64,000 bases of DNA from Leishmania donovani (Eukaryota; Euglenozoa; Kinetoplastea; Trypanosomatida; Trypanosomatidae), in NCBI RefSeq assembly GCF_000227135.1, contig NC_018240.1, forward strand, positions 246,956 to 310,955. The letters are read 5' to 3'. Shown here one piece after another: positions 1-10,361 of this stretch. The notes below the pieces were generated by a model. It did not search any database. It was given only the letters and a program-made list of their open reading frames with translations, and was not told where the DNA came from. Positions within the stretch are counted from its first letter, which is position 1. Every line of letters begins with the position of its first letter. The position numbers and the translations under genes are program-made.

Positions 1-3000
1 ACTTGCTCACCTCCTCCTCGAAGTCGCGCACAAACTGCACGTCCGCAGCGGAGGGCCTCAACAGGCGGTGCGGAACCCGCACGAGCTGCACGGAGGCGTC
101 CCTTGCCGGCGCCGCGATAGCAGAGGAAGAAGCGCGCCGTTCCCCGGCGCCGCTCTTATTCTTCTCCAGTATCCCATCGCGGAGGGCCGCAGGGGAGGTG
201 AAGACAGAGGAGCCGAGGGCTGCCGACCCCGGGGTCGCCCGCATCGGCGTTAGCGACCCGGCAGGTCTGTTCGCCATACAGCGACGAAGGGGCAGGGTGG
301 CGTCGTCCAGCGCAGTCTTCGCGCTCGTGGTGTTGGCCAAGTCGCTGCCGTCATCACCGCCGTGGCCGCCTGCTGCCTTCGCACTGTCCTTTGCTGCGCC
401 TCCGATCGACGCCGTCCATGCCACCGGCGAGCGAGACCGCCTCTGCTGCTGGTACTGCTTCGACCGCGTCGCCTTGTCCTGCGACCCCCCTGCGCAGGCG
501 CCACTGCCGACAGCAACGGCAGCCTTTTCCTGAGCCAATATGCCATAGCTGAGGTGGTGCAGCTGCCGCAGCTGCTCGTAGCGCTGCAGTGCGGCCCGCT
601 GCCAGCCGGACAGCCCCTTGACACCATCGCCGTCGTGCGTCACCTCGCTAGGCGGTACCGGCGAGAGTTGCGTCGCATCCCGCGCCGGCAGATCTAGCGC
701 TACGGCGGCGGCGGCGCTGCTCTCCTCTCGCGCCGCAGCCGCGCCGTCACCCGCCAGCGCGGAGGTAGCCGGGGTAACGGCAGCAATGTGATCCTGTCCT
801 TCCACGACCAGCAGCCGCGGCAGTACCTCGTGCATCCGCTGCGTGGATGGGGAGTCCTTTGTGTAATGGAACACCTCCTTCAGCACGAAGAAGAGGCCCG
901 CCCCCACAAGGTAGTCTGGGATGTCAATCAGCTTGTTGATGCTTGGGAAGCACTGGAACAGAAAATTCTTGACGAAGTCGTAGTTGTCGCGGCTCTCCCG
1001 TTGCTGCTCCGGGTCGTCCCGGTCGTAGTTCGGAAGGTAAACTTGACCCACAAAGGACAAGTCCTTCGTCGCCTCACGTAACCACTCCCGCTCGCTGCGC
1101 ACGCCGTAGCAGTCGAGGATGATGCCGTTGCGGTCCTCGACGCGCTCCAGCCTCGCCTGCTGCTCCTCCCGCGTCGGCAGCTCCCGCTGCTTCGCGTCGT
1201 CGAAGGGCGTGTGACTGAAGATGAGCTGCCAGGCGTAGATGGCCGCTGCGCAGAACACGCGCGACGTCAGATTGTACGCCATGCCCCACTGCTCAAACGG
1301 GCGGTGGAATGGCTTCACGACCGGCTTGGCGTGCTGCAGTTCGTTCGGGTCAACGATACTCTCGTAGCGCATCGTCAGGGGCACAGGCAGCGCCGTCTTC
1401 GCTGCTGCGCCAGCGCTGCCGTGGTACGAGCGCGTCGCCGAGTTGAGGGTGACGTCGAGCGAGGACGAACCGTAGCGACCGCTGGAGCTGCTGAGAACTT
1501 CATCGACGAGGCCGCGCCCGCCACTAGCGAGGATGAGCGCCTCGTACTTGCCACACACGTAGTGACGCAGGTGAAGAAAGCGGATGTAGAGCAGACCCGT
1601 TTCGATCCAGCGTCGCTGCCGCGCCGTGAGTGGGCCACCAGCATGGCCATCGTCGTTGCAATCATTTCCGCCGAGCTGGTGGGCGACACTGCTGCCACGC
1701 ATCGTCTGCCACGATCGGCGCCAGCGCTCGAGCTGATCGCTGCCGGCCATCCCCCCGTAGCGCTCATCCATCGCCGGGGGCGCCTCACTCTTCTGGCGTT
1801 CCTCGCCGCCGTTGAGGCATTGGCTCGCTGCGCTGCCGCCGCCGCTGTTGTCGAGGTAAGCCATCGGCGCATTGGTAGGGTAACGCAGCGCCACCATGCA
1901 CGTTGCGTACAGCAGCGACGGCGGCGCGTTCAGGAGTCGGTGCATCGCCGAGACGGTGAAGCTGCTGCTCTCCCCGTGATAGTCACGTATGGCAAAGGTA
2001 GAGATGCCGCTGGCGGCGAGTGGCAACGGCGGAATACGGATGGGCATGGACGAGGCGGCGTCCTTTGCCCCGCCGCTGCTGCTGCTAGAAGGGGACGACG
2101 GCGGCCATGCCGTGCTCGACGTGACGGCGGCAGCGGACGCCAAGGCTGCCTTTCGTTGCTCCTTCGCCCGCTGGAAGCGCTCACGTGACGCGGACACGGC
2201 TGTTGTCGTAGTCGAAGCGGCCACCTTGTCCTTCCCAACTGCGGTACGACGCGTCTTTTCCGAGTCGTCCTCCTCTGTCGCCACCGCCGCGGTGGACGCC
2301 ACTGAAGCGAGCGCCTCCTGCTGATGCTTTCGCGCTTCCATGTACCGTCGCAGCCGCCAGCGACACACCCACGACCGCACAAACGCGTTGCGCCGCGCTG
2401 CTAGCACCTTTTCCCGCTGCGTAGCATTCTCCATCAGGTGTGCCGTGCGACGCTGCGCAACGGCGTGACGGTGGCCGCGCAGGACGGCCCACCACATGGC
2501 GATCCGGCACGCCGCTGCCATGTGTGTGTCTGTCGCTGCAGCGCGGGTGGGCGCGATGACGCTTACACTCGTTGACGACGCATCGCACACACAGGAAGCT
2601 GGGCTCTGCGGAGGCGCTGTGGGCTGTGGCATCTCCATGGAGGAGTACAGAAACGTGGCCGCGCTGGACTTCGCGCTCAGGACGTGATTTGAGTCGCCGT
2701 CGCTGTGGGTGAGGAGGGCTGTGTCGTCCATGCTCAGCCGCCGCGGCACACCTTGAAGGCTCGACAGGCTCGGCATGCTGCCCGCTACGCGCACAGGCAT
2801 GGAGCTGCACTCACGGTACGGCACGTCATCGCCATCCTTGTGCTCCTCGAAGTGCAAGTGACCGACATCGTTGTGGCTGCTGAGTGGATGAAGAGTGCCG
2901 GGCGGCGGCGGGCTCTGCAGCGGGTTCACCCCTGGGACGGCCTCCTCGTCGTCCGCCTCCAATGACAGCTGGCACGCGGAAATCGGTCCGTCCTCGCTCT

Positions 3001-6000
3001 CTGGACTTGCCTCCTTCGGAGTGGGGCTGGCTGTGACAGCGGCAGGCGTCGCTGCTGCCGCTGGTGTTAACATGATTGGTGGCGTCGAGGTATTGTTCTC
3101 CTTGGCTAGGGCGCCATCGCAGAGGCTCCCGCCGACCACGGCCGGCGCGTTCATGCTCGCCGAGGCCGAGGACGGCTGTGGCAAGTATGACGGCGGCTCT
3201 TCGGCACCCGCGCCGGCAACATCATCCCGATTTGCGGCGAGGGGCTGCAGCGCTGTCCATAGCGTCCAGGCTTTGACAAGTTGGCGCTGCAGCTGCAGGT
3301 GCTCGTTCTTCTCCTGCTGAGCTGGTCCTTGCTGCGTCGGCGACGCGGTGGAGAGCTTTTTGCGAGGCTTGTTTGGGCCGGTCGGTGTAGCCGTCGATGG
3401 CGCCTTCTGCGACGTGGAGAACGCTGGGCGAGACTGGTAGATACCGCCCCCACCGGTGCGACCTGACTTGCCTGCACCGACGCTTGCGGATCGCTTGCCA
3501 CCGGTCTTGCCAGTCGTGCGCTTGGTCCTCACATTCACCGTGGCCGCACCGCTACCATGGGTGCTTCCTAAGGAGCTGGACAGCTCTGTTGTGCTCCAGT
3601 TGAAGGTGGAGTTTTGCCGACTGCTTGTGTGCTCATTCTCCGTGCCCAGTCGGGGCGAGTGCGCTGCGGCGTCTGCTGCCGCTGCGCTGGGTTGCGCGCA
3701 GCGGAGCAGATACCACCCCACGGAAACACATGCGTTGCCCGCAGTGCCCTCCGTGCTGCGCGCGCTGGTGGAGCGCGCTTGCAGATCGTCTCCCACGCCG
3801 CCATCGCCTACCTCGTCATCGTCTGCTGCCATGGTAAAGGTGAAGAGCGGCGCGTACGGCATGGCCATCCCGTTGGCGCGCGCGCGCGGCGTGCTGCTCA
3901 CTGAGGAGCGGCCCGTCATGCTCCCGCCGCCGCAGCTGCTGAGCTTCGAGGACTTCAGTTTATTCCCCGTGGCGCTGCTCGCGGACTTCGGAAAGACGAA
4001 TACATTGGAAGATTTGAGAGCGGCGCCAAGGGTCGGGCTTGTGACGATAGCCTCGACATCGGTGATCACCGCCGCGCCCTTCTCTGCGGCTGCGTCGTCG
4101 CTGCTCCGCCCTGCCATGGCGATGGCAAGGCTGCTCAGACACTTGGTCGGCACAAAGAACGGCGTGTTCAGCATGTTCGACGCCTCAAGCCACACCACCG
4201 GCGTCGCTGCGGCACCACCAGCACTGTTCACCGTCGGCCGCTGCGCAATGGCAGCCTCCGGGGCCGTCACCGGTGAGCCGAGGGCGTGGCGGACGGCACC
4301 GCACAGCTCGTCGAGCTGCGCCGCGACCTCTCGCCTCTGCGCACGCACAAACTCCACAAAGCGAGAAGGGGCAGCACAGGCCGACACCGTGGGGTCAACA
4401 CGAACTGCTGCCGCCGCCGTTGTGGAAGAGTCGACGGCGCTGGTCTGACTCTGGCTCGCGTGCATGCTTCCAGCACCCGGGAAGGTGAGCGCCGGAGACG
4501 GAAGGAGATTTTCCGCCATGCCGACAGACGACGTCAACACCGGCGACCCGGCTTGCGCCGCCGGAGGTGCTGCTTTATCGAAGCAGCCGCTAGTGCTCTC
4601 GTCTGGGTGAAAGGCGGTGCAAGGCGTGACGTTGGTGATCGTGCCGGACGCCATGAGCGCCGCTTGCGAGCCGAGGGATGCGCTGCCTCCGCCGACACTC
4701 TTCGCCGGCGATACAACGTTGCTTGCTTGCACCTGGGCGAGGGCGACGCCGTCGCTGAGCGTGCACAGCAGTGTGATGACAGCCGCCTGCAGCGTCTGCA
4801 GCGCGTCTGAGAGAGAGGCGGCTTTGGCCGCTGCTGCTGCCGCCGCGGAGGCGCGTCTGCTCATGTGCCCCGCCGTCGCGGTCGTTGCCGTGTTGGCCAG
4901 CGACGACGCCGTGCTGTTCCGTGAGATGCTTGGCTTGCGCGGGGTGGTACTCGTACTTGAGTTGGTGGTGCTGGTCATAGCGCCGCCCTTGTCGCTGCCG
5001 AGCCCACGGTTGCTGTGCCCACCGTGGTGCTGTCCGCGCACGGACACGACGGAGCGCCGCCCCGCCTCCTCACCACCGCTTTTCTCTGTCGATGTAGAAG
5101 CGTTGGTCGCCGCTGCAGACGCCGAGAGGGAGGCGTGGGCAACCCGCACAAACGACTGCAGCGCCAACGTAACGGCCGCACGCTGCTCTTGAACCGATTT
5201 CATGTTTTCAACAAAGGGCTGCAGGTGTGCGGCACAGTACTTCGCCACCTGCTGCGCATACAAATCTGCCATGGTCGCCTCGACTCCCACCGCCGTTGAG
5301 GTATACGCGGCAGCGCTGCCCCCATGTGCGCGAGGGGTGTCTTCGCCACCGGTGGTCGTGTGCTGCAGCTGCCGCGTTGACGAGCCGAAGATGCTAGGGC
5401 GGTTGACGGAGGTAATGCGGCCAACACTGCCGCTGCGCTTCGGCACGGTGGACGGCGAACTCACGCTCGATGCGCCGCGCCGCGCAGCAGGAGACTTTGT
5501 TCGCCTCCCTGCGGGCGTGCTGGCCCGCTGCGACACGGACGAGGTCGGCGGTGGCGCGGAGGTTTCCACAGCTGTTGTGGTGGCGAATAGAGATGACGCC
5601 GCCGCCCCTGTGGCGATGCGTGGTCGCACCCCACCACGAGGGGTGGGCTGCTGTTGCTGCTGAGGACCAGAGCGCAGAAAATGCCTTGACACCGCCAGGC
5701 TGCCGTTGAGAGCGCTCGGCACTCTCTGGGAGTGGCTGGTGCTGCACTCCTTCGCGTCGGCGGTGCCAAGCGTCGTGGGCGGCGACAGCACATCGTGCTG
5801 GCGCTCTCCTCCCTTCATGAGGGACAGACCGGCGACCCAGTCCATGTTTGGCTCATCGCCCACCTCCGCACAGAGCTTCATGTACGTGGTGGCCAGCTTC
5901 GCGTAGTCTTGCAGTGGTGATGATGCGCCGTGCTCTTCCACGTGACTAACACTCGCGCTGTGCTGCACCGGCGCGAGCACGCGCGCCAGCGAACCTTGCC

Positions 6001-7723
6001 GCCGCCCTGAAGGAGGCTTCGTGCTAGCTGCTGCTACATGCGTTCCTGCGCTGTGCGCACCACTGCGATCGCTACGGTTACTCGTGTAGCTGCTGGTGAT
6101 GGGGTGCTGGTGGTTCGCCGCGGTGTTGGAGGAGGCGGCAAGGCTGTCCTTGTCACCTACGATGAAGAAAGAGCCGCGCTCAAGGCTGAAGTTAAGCGGC
6201 GACGAGGCTCCTGGGGAGGACTGCTCGGAGAGCATCCGCTTCGGCGCCTGGAGGACAATGCCAGGCTGGCGACCGGCACGCAAACTGAGCTGCGTCGGGG
6301 AGGAGGGTGAGAAAGTCGGCCCGCCCACCGCAGCGCTGCTTGGGCTACCGTCAAAGGTGCTTGGGGAGGCCCCTGCGCGTGTCCTCCGCGACCGCGGCGG
6401 GCGTGAAGGCGCTGGCGACGGATCTGCGCGGCGCCGGTGGCCTGCTGCCACTGCCCCACCAATGACAGTGCGTAAGCGACTGCCTTGCGGCAAGACGTCG
6501 CGTGTCCGGCTAGTGCCGACGCGGTTGCCTGCGCCACCGCGGCTCGCACTTCCGCCTAAAAAAGCGGCTGTCGCTCCGCGCTGGCGCATGTACGGCGTTG
6601 CGAGTGCGTTGCTGCCGCTGACGGAGCCATCCAGTGGCCCGTACGTGGAGGACGCTGATTCGACGTCTCCCAACAGCATCGCTGACGGGGTACCGTTGCT
6701 GACGGAGCCAGTCCCCGCTGCACCGGTGTGCTGCCGCACGACGGAGCGCGGGCGCCGACGAATATGTGTGCCAGAGGGTAGGCGGTTGCGCGTGCACGCC
6801 TCAGATGCCAGCAGAGGCTCCACATCGCGCAGAAAGGGCGTTGCCGCGGTTGCATTCGCGTTCGCTTCACCTAGGCCGCGCTGAAGACGGCGATGATGGC
6901 TGTGGTGCTCGCTTTCGACGCCAGCCCCTGTCGTCTCCTCGGCTCTCAAGGGAGAGCTGGGCCCAGAGCCGGCGGCGACCTCCCCTGTGCCAATGATTCG
7001 ATTGCGGCCATGCAATAGGGAGCCGCCGCACGCCGAGTTCACGGATTCGCTGAGGCTATCGCAGGACTGGCCCACGCCAGCGCCACTCGCCCGCCCGACG
7101 CCGAGGTACGTGACCGTGGCGGGTGGCAGCTTCAGCGAGAACAGGAACGGCACCATTGCGCCAGCGGCTCTGGCGCCGGCGGCGACGGCAGCGGCTGAGG
7201 GTGGTAAGACAGACGCGGGTATGCCAGTGTTGCTGTGCGGCGATGAGGCGGAGAGTTCCGCTTGGGGGTACCGGGCGTCGTCATTATCGCTCGCGGTGGT
7301 GTGGTGCTGCAGGGTCCGCTGGGCGTCATCGCCAACGCTGACTGGGGATTCGAAAAAGCAGATGGAGGGCTCTTGCGACTTGCCAGACACGCCAGAGTTT
7401 CCTCTGCTTCGTCCGTGTGGCAGTAAAAGCGGCTGCTGTTCACATCTGGGATATGTTGGGCTGTTCTTGGTTACACGTGGTGTGTTGTTCGCTACAATAG
7501 AGGAGCCGGCCGCCGCGGCGTCACATGGTGTCTGATCCGAGTCGTGTAAGAGGTTGTCGCCTCTGCTGCCATCGGTGTCCAGGACGAGGGGAAGCGTAGG
7601 AGAAGCCTCATTGCCGCAGACAGTGACGGAGCTGCCCCTGTGCTTGCTTGCGGCTGACCGAGTGGGCTTCAGGTCGTCGAAGCTGCGCGGTGCCGATGAG
7701 GCTGCGTGCCCGTTGCGCTTCAT
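1..7723 (-). CDS. Giant hypothetical protein, C-terminus cut by window edge
   Basis: One reading frame stays open from the ATG at 7723 to base 1, giving 2574 residues with no stop, so the 3' end lies outside the window. The frame is open back to a stop at 8033-8035, and 7723 is its first ATG. Residues 1 to about 800 are Ser/Ala/Gly-rich and probably disordered. Short helical, conserved-looking blocks follow near 605-636, 810-870, 963-993, 1115-1146 and 1467-1499. A basic Trp-rich helical stretch at about 1738-1800 (AMWWAVLRGH, then AFVRSWVCRWRLRR) resembles calmodulin- or centrin-binding IQ/Sfi1-type helices, but only weakly. The most ordered part is about 1895-2305, with aromatic-rich blocks such as SFVGQVYLPNYDRDDPEQQ and NFLFQCFPSINKLIDIPDYL. 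I do not recognise a family. A cytoskeletal scaffold is conceivable but is only inference. Confidence 0.85.
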   Translation of the reverse strand, partial: MKRNGHAASSAPRSFDDLKPTRSAASKHRGSSVTVCGNEASPTLPLVLDTDGSRGDNLLHDSDQTPCDAAAAGSSIVANNTPRVTKNSPTYPRCEQQPLLLPHGRSRGNSGVSGKSQEPSICFFESPVSVGDDAQRTLQHHTTASDNDDARYPQAELSASSPHSNTGIPASVLPPSAAAVAAGARAAGAMVPFLFSLKLPPATVTYLGVGRASGAGVGQSCDSLSESVNSACGGSLLHGRNRIIGTGEVAAGSGPSSPLRAEETTGAGVESEHHSHHRRLQRGLGEANANATAATPFLRDVEPLLASEACTRNRLPSGTHIRRRPRSVVRQHTGAAGTGSVSNGTPSAMLLGDVESASSTYGPLDGSVSGSNALATPYMRQRGATAAFLGGSASRGGAGNRVGTSRTRDVLPQGSRLRTVIGGAVAAGHRRRADPSPAPSRPPRSRRTRAGASPSTFDGSPSSAAVGGPTFSPSSPTQLSLRAGRQPGIVLQAPKRMLSEQSSPGASSPLNFSLERGSFFIVGDKDSLAASSNTAANHQHPITSSYTSNRSDRSGAHSAGTHVAAASTKPPSGRRQGSLARVLAPVQHSASVSHVEEHGASSPLQDYAKLATTYMKLCAEVGDEPNMDWVAGLSLMKGGERQHDVLSPPTTLGTADAKECSTSHSQRVPSALNGSLAVSRHFLRSGPQQQQQPTPRGGVRPRIATGAAASSLFATTTAVETSAPPPTSSVSQRASTPAGRRTKSPAARRGASSVSSPSTVPKRSGSVGRITSVNRPSIFGSSTRQLQHTTTGGEDTPRAHGGSAAAYTSTAVGVEATMADLYAQQVAKYCAAHLQPFVENMKSVQEQRAAVTLALQSFVRVAHASLSASAAATNASTSTEKSGGEEAGRRSVVSVRGQHHGGHSNRGLGSDKGGAMTSTTNSSTSTTPRKPSISRNSTASSLANTATTATAGHMSRRASAAAAAAAKAASLSDALQTLQAAVITLLCTLSDGVALAQVQASNVVSPAKSVGGGSASLGSQAALMASGTITNVTPCTAFHPDESTSGCFDKAAPPAAQAGSPVLTSSVGMAENLLPSPALTFPGAGSMHASQSQTSAVDSSTTAAAAVRVDPTVSACAAPSRFVEFVRAQRREVAAQLDELCGAVRHALGSPVTAPEAAIAQRPTVNSAGGAAATPVVWLEASNMLNTPFFVPTKCLSSLAIAMAGRSSDDAAAEKGAAVITDVEAIVTSPTLGAALKSSNVFVFPKSASSATGNKLKSSKLSSCGGGSMTGRSSVSSTPRARANGMAMPYAPLFTFTMAADDDEVGDGGVGDDLQARSTSARSTEGTAGNACVSVGWYLLRCAQPSAAAADAAAHSPRLGTENEHTSSRQNSTFNWSTTELSSSLGSTHGSGAATVNVRTKRTTGKTGGKRSASVGAGKSGRTGGGGIYQSRPAFSTSQKAPSTATPTGPNKPRKKLSTASPTQQGPAQQEKNEHLQLQRQLVKAWTLWTALQPLAANRDDVAGAGAEEPPSYLPQPSSASASMNAPAVVGGSLCDGALAKENNTSTPPIMLTPAAAATPAAVTASPTPKEASPESEDGPISACQLSLEADDEEAVPGVNPLQSPPPPGTLHPLSSHNDVGHLHFEEHKDGDDVPYRECSSMPVRVAGSMPSLSSLQGVPRRLSMDDTALLTHSDGDSNHVLSAKSSAATFLYSSMEMPQPTAPPQSPASCVCDASSTSVSVIAPTRAAATDTHMAAACRIAMWWAVLRGHRHAVAQRRTAHLMENATQREKVLAARRNAFVRSWVCRWRLRRYMEARKHQQEALASVASTAAVATEEDDSEKTRRTAVGKDKVAASTTTTAVSASRERFQRAKEQRKAALASAAAVTSSTAWPPSSPSSSSSGGAKDAASSMPIRIPPLPLAASGISTFAIRDYHGESSSFTVSAMHRLLNAPPSLLYATCMVALRYPTNAPMAYLDNSGGGSAASQCLNGGEERQKSEAPPAMDERYGGMAGSDQLERWRRSWQTMRGSSVAHQLGGNDCNDDGHAGGPLTARQRRWIETGLLYIRFLHLRHYVCGKYEALILASGGRGLVDEVLSSSSGRYGSSSLDVTLNSATRSYHGSAGAAAKTALPVPLTMRYESIVDPNELQHAKPVVKPFHRPFEQWGMAYNLTSRVFCAAAIYAWQLIFSHTPFDDAKQRELPTREEQQARLERVEDRNGIILDCYGVRSEREWLREATKDLSFVGQVYLPNYDRDDPEQQRESRDNYDFVKNFLFQCFPSINKLIDIPDYLVGAGLFFVLKEVFHYTKDSPSTQRMHEVLPRLLVVEGQDHIAAVTPATSALAGDGAAAAREESSAAAAVALDLPARDATQLSPVPPSEVTHDGDGVKGLSGWQRAALQRYEQLRQLHHLSYGILAQEKAAVAVGSGACAGGSQDKATRSKQYQQQRRSRSPVAWTASIGGAAKDSAKAAGGHGGDDGSDLANTTSAKTALDDATLPLRRCMANRPAGSLTPMRATPGSAALGSSVFTSPAALRDGILEKNKSGAGERRASSSAIAAPARDASVQLVRVPHRLLRPSAADVQFVRDFEEEVSK

Positions 7724-7763
7724 TACGCGTGGTACGAGGGAGAGGAGCCTCTTCAGACACACT

Positions 7764-7785
7764 ACACACACACACACACACACAC
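7764..7785. repeat. (AC)11 microsatellite
   Basis: An uninterrupted AC run starts 41 bases upstream of the start codon of the giant gene, so it reads as (GT)n in the 5' leader of the sense RNA. Confidence 0.95.
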
Positions 7786-8049
7786 GCGTCGATGCAAAGG
7801 CGTCGTTTCTTCCGCGAAGGCGCCCACCTCCTTCCCCAAAAACAAACAAAACAAGAGGGAAGAGTCGACAACAACAAGAGGAGGCGAGAGATGACAGCGC
7901 CGGGAGGATGAGGGGTGATGGTGGTGGTGGTGGCGGGAAGGCAAGAGAACAGGGAGGGGAAGGCCCACACGCACGCCTACACCGTCGTACTCCAGGAGAG
8001 AGGAAGGCCAACCGAGCCAACCAACCGGCAGCTCAAACGGTACAATGCG

Positions 8050-8050
<1 letters not shown>

Positions 8051-8080
<30 letters not shown>

Positions 8081-8091
8081 TGCAGCAGCAG
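8051..8091. repeat. (AGC)n trinucleotide repeat in untranslated DNA
   Basis: Ten perfect AGC units (8051-8080) are followed after one T by three more GCA/CAG units. It lies in the spacer upstream of the giant gene, outside any accepted reading frame, and reads as (GCT)n in the sense RNA. Confidence 0.95.
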
Positions 8092-8274
8092 AGGGGGGGG
8101 GGAGGACGGGTGTGGAAGCGAAGGGGAGAACGAAAGGGAAGAGAAAGGGGATGCAGCAGCACAAGTCCGCACACAGACAGACAAAGGCCGGCGCCAACAC
8201 GCGTGCACACGGCGGGAGGAGGAGGAGGGGGGAGGGGTGGGGGCGATGATCTAGTAAAGAAGGCAAAGATCGGA

Positions 8275-8295
8275 GGGAGGGAGGGAGGGAGGGGG
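8275..8295 (-). promoter_or_regulatory. Pyrimidine tract in sense RNA / G-quadruplex motif on template strand
   Basis: Five G runs of three or more (8275-8277, 8279-8281, 8283-8285, 8287-8289, 8291-8295) are separated by single A bases. On the coding strand this is a CCCT-type pyrimidine tract. Such tracts direct spliced-leader trans-splicing in kinetoplastids, and this one could serve the gene starting at 7723, although it is about 550 bases away. The plus strand matches the G-quadruplex consensus. Confidence 0.45.
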
Positions 8296-9260
8296 AGGCT
8301 GATGAAGCGGGTAATCACTGAAACACACACACACACACAAACGCAAAGTCCAAAACGAACACAACAAAAAAAAAACGAAGAAATCCACGGCAGAAGGGGA
8401 GTCGGTAGACGGAAGCGAGTGATGGGGGAGCAATACAACGATGACGGAGGCTGCGAGGGGGTCGAGGGAAGGGAGACAATGATGTGCAACACACAGGCAG
8501 GCAGGCAGACAAGCGCGGCGAGCAACCAACACAAACAAGCAAACAACAACAAGGGAAATCAACAGGAATCACGAGTCGAAACGATGCGCGAGACGGAAGA
8601 AAAAAGAAAACATGAAAAGGAGGCCTCTTCGCCCGCACCTCCCCTATTGCAGGGGAAAGCAAGCAGGGCCGTGTGCTAGTGGGCGTCGTGTGGAGAAGAT
8701 CGATCGACGCGAGAGACGGCGAGGCGAAAGCCGATGTAGAAACCCTCACACACAAGGCAGACTACGCGAGGCAGCACGGACGAGGACAGCCTACGCTGAC
8801 GCGCGACCCCCTCACTATTTTTCCGTTCTCTGTGAGTACGGGAGAAGCGCAACAGGATAACCACACAGAAGATGCGCCCCGTGAGCAACGCGAAGACACC
8901 AATTAAGCGGACTTCCACTACCCCTTGTGGGGGTCTGTGGTTGTATGTGCGCCTGCGCGCGTGTCTGACGATACGGTTCTCGCGGTTGGCCTTTGCTCGA
9001 ACCTTCCAGCACTGGACCTAGAAGTCTATAATAGATAACTTGATGTCCTCACGTGGATCTGTGAAGCGCAAGAGAAAGGAGGAGGAGGGTACGCGACAGA
9101 TAATCACGGCGAGGGCCGATGAAGGTGAGGCAGAGGTCTCTGTGTGTGTGTAAGAAGCCAGATCGCGGTTTTCGGTGACGTTGTGCGTAGGTGCGCGACG
9201 CAAACCAGCGAAAGAGAGAGAGGGAAAGAGATATACAAAAACAAGACAAACCACGTTCAG

Positions 9261-9280
9261 ACACACACACACACACACAC
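9261..9280. repeat. (AC)10 microsatellite
   Basis: Perfect dinucleotide run in the spacer, followed within 35 bases by a TA-rich tract. Confidence 0.95.
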
Positions 9281-9314
9281 GCATATAGGTATATATGTAT
9301 CTATACATACATGC

Positions 9315-9331
9315 ATATATATATATATATA
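9315..9331. repeat. (AT)n microsatellite
   Basis: TA/AT run flanked by ATAC- and CGTATATAC-type self-complementary sequence, AT-rich against a GC-rich background. Confidence 0.9.
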
Positions 9332-9728
9332 CGTATATACACGTGCGGTGTTGTACCGATATGTATCTGTCTGTGTGTGTATATATGTGTGTGTGGGGTG
9401 GGGGTTATGCTGTATTGTGCTGTTTAGAGGCCGAGCGGGTGCGTCTTTGTGTCGGTGTAGGGCGTGTCTGCGCTTCCGTCTGTAGGCGTGTTTTTTTTTG
9501 TCGGTCTCTGTGCCCCCGGTGTGCGTGCGCACGCGCGTGTGCACGTGCGTGTGCCTGTGTGTGTGTGTGTGGCGTACGCGTGGATTGGATGCGCCTGTCT
9601 ACGAAAAGTCTAGAGCGCCGACGAGTGCGCCCAGACACCGGATAGAGACGCGGAGATGTCACACCGAGGGACTCAGACACCGCGGCAGGCACGGAGAATA
9701 GGTACGTTCAGACTGTAAGAGAGAAGCG

Positions 9729-9764
9729 ATATATACATATATATATATATGTATATATATATAT
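9729..9764. repeat. Imperfect (AT)n microsatellite
   Basis: Thirty-six bases of alternating A/T interrupted by single C and G bases, largely self-complementary. Confidence 0.9.
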
Positions 9765-10361
9765 GGGGATTAGTCTCCTTCGTGCTGGAAGGAGTGGATG
9801 GGTGTTGGGGTGGTGATGTGTGGGTGGGTGGGGAGGGTCGGGGGATGAGGCATGCGGGTACTACTGCTATACGGGTTAGGGTCGTTTATGCACAGAGACG
9901 CATGCGCATGTTCACGCGTAATACAAGGCAGGGGAGAGGCGAGGCGTAGAGAGGGAAGGAGGTCGCGGTGCGTGTGGCGCGTGATGTCCAGAGAGGGAGT
10001 CAGAGGGGGGGGCATAAACGACACGCAAGGATGAGTGGACAGGGTGTGATGCAGCTAAAAAGCATGGACAAACTCATTCCATGACTCCTCCAAAGTCTCG
10101 CGCAGCACGACGGTCCATGCGAGTTCGCATGCGTACGAGAGGCGGCAGCACAGCATGCGCATACAGATACACATGTCGGCACATGCGCGGTCATGCCATC
10201 CGGTGCACCTTCACATGAAGCAAAGGTGCTCCACCTGGCTCTGCGTCCCTTGACCGATGATGCAAAATCAACCTTATCAACCCGAGGCATACACGCAGAC
10301 AGAGAGAGACACACGCCGATACACCAAGAGACACCCAGACACGCACACACAGCCTTGACGC

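Larger units (their letters stand above)
7724..10361. other. Spacer, 2.6 kb, no gene seen
   Basis: This is the 5' untranslated region of the giant gene plus the 3' untranslated region of the SDHAF3-like gene. It holds (AC)11 at 7764-7785, (AGC)10 at 8051-8080, a G-run array at 8275-8295, (AC)8 at 8323-8339, (AC)10 at 9261-9280, TA arrays at 9315-9331 and 9729-9764, and mixed TG tracts around 9365-9400 and 9555-9571. A short stem-loop (gcacctt/aaggtgc, 10204-10210 and 10222-10228) lies about 135 bases past the SDHAF3-like stop codon. Open frames here are low-complexity Cys/Val/Thr/His translations of the microsatellites. Confidence 0.7.

Noticed and set aside
1211..2188. Plus-strand open frame of 325 codons
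   Set aside because: Antisense to the better-ordered part of the giant gene; its Arg/Ala/His composition reflects the complementary codons.
3456..4448. Plus-strand open frame of 330 codons
   Set aside because: Exactly antisense to the giant minus-strand gene, with Ala/Ser/Thr-rich shadow composition and no domain. Long antisense frames are expected in GC-rich DNA.
7977..8552. Minus-strand open frame with hydrophobic N-terminus resembling a signal peptide
   Set aside because: The hydrophobic run is poly-Leu/Cys from AGC and CA repeats; the remainder is simple repeat.
8950..9020. TTCGAGC-containing stretch that could be a tRNA T-loop
   Set aside because: Flanking bases do not form a T-stem or acceptor stem on either strand.
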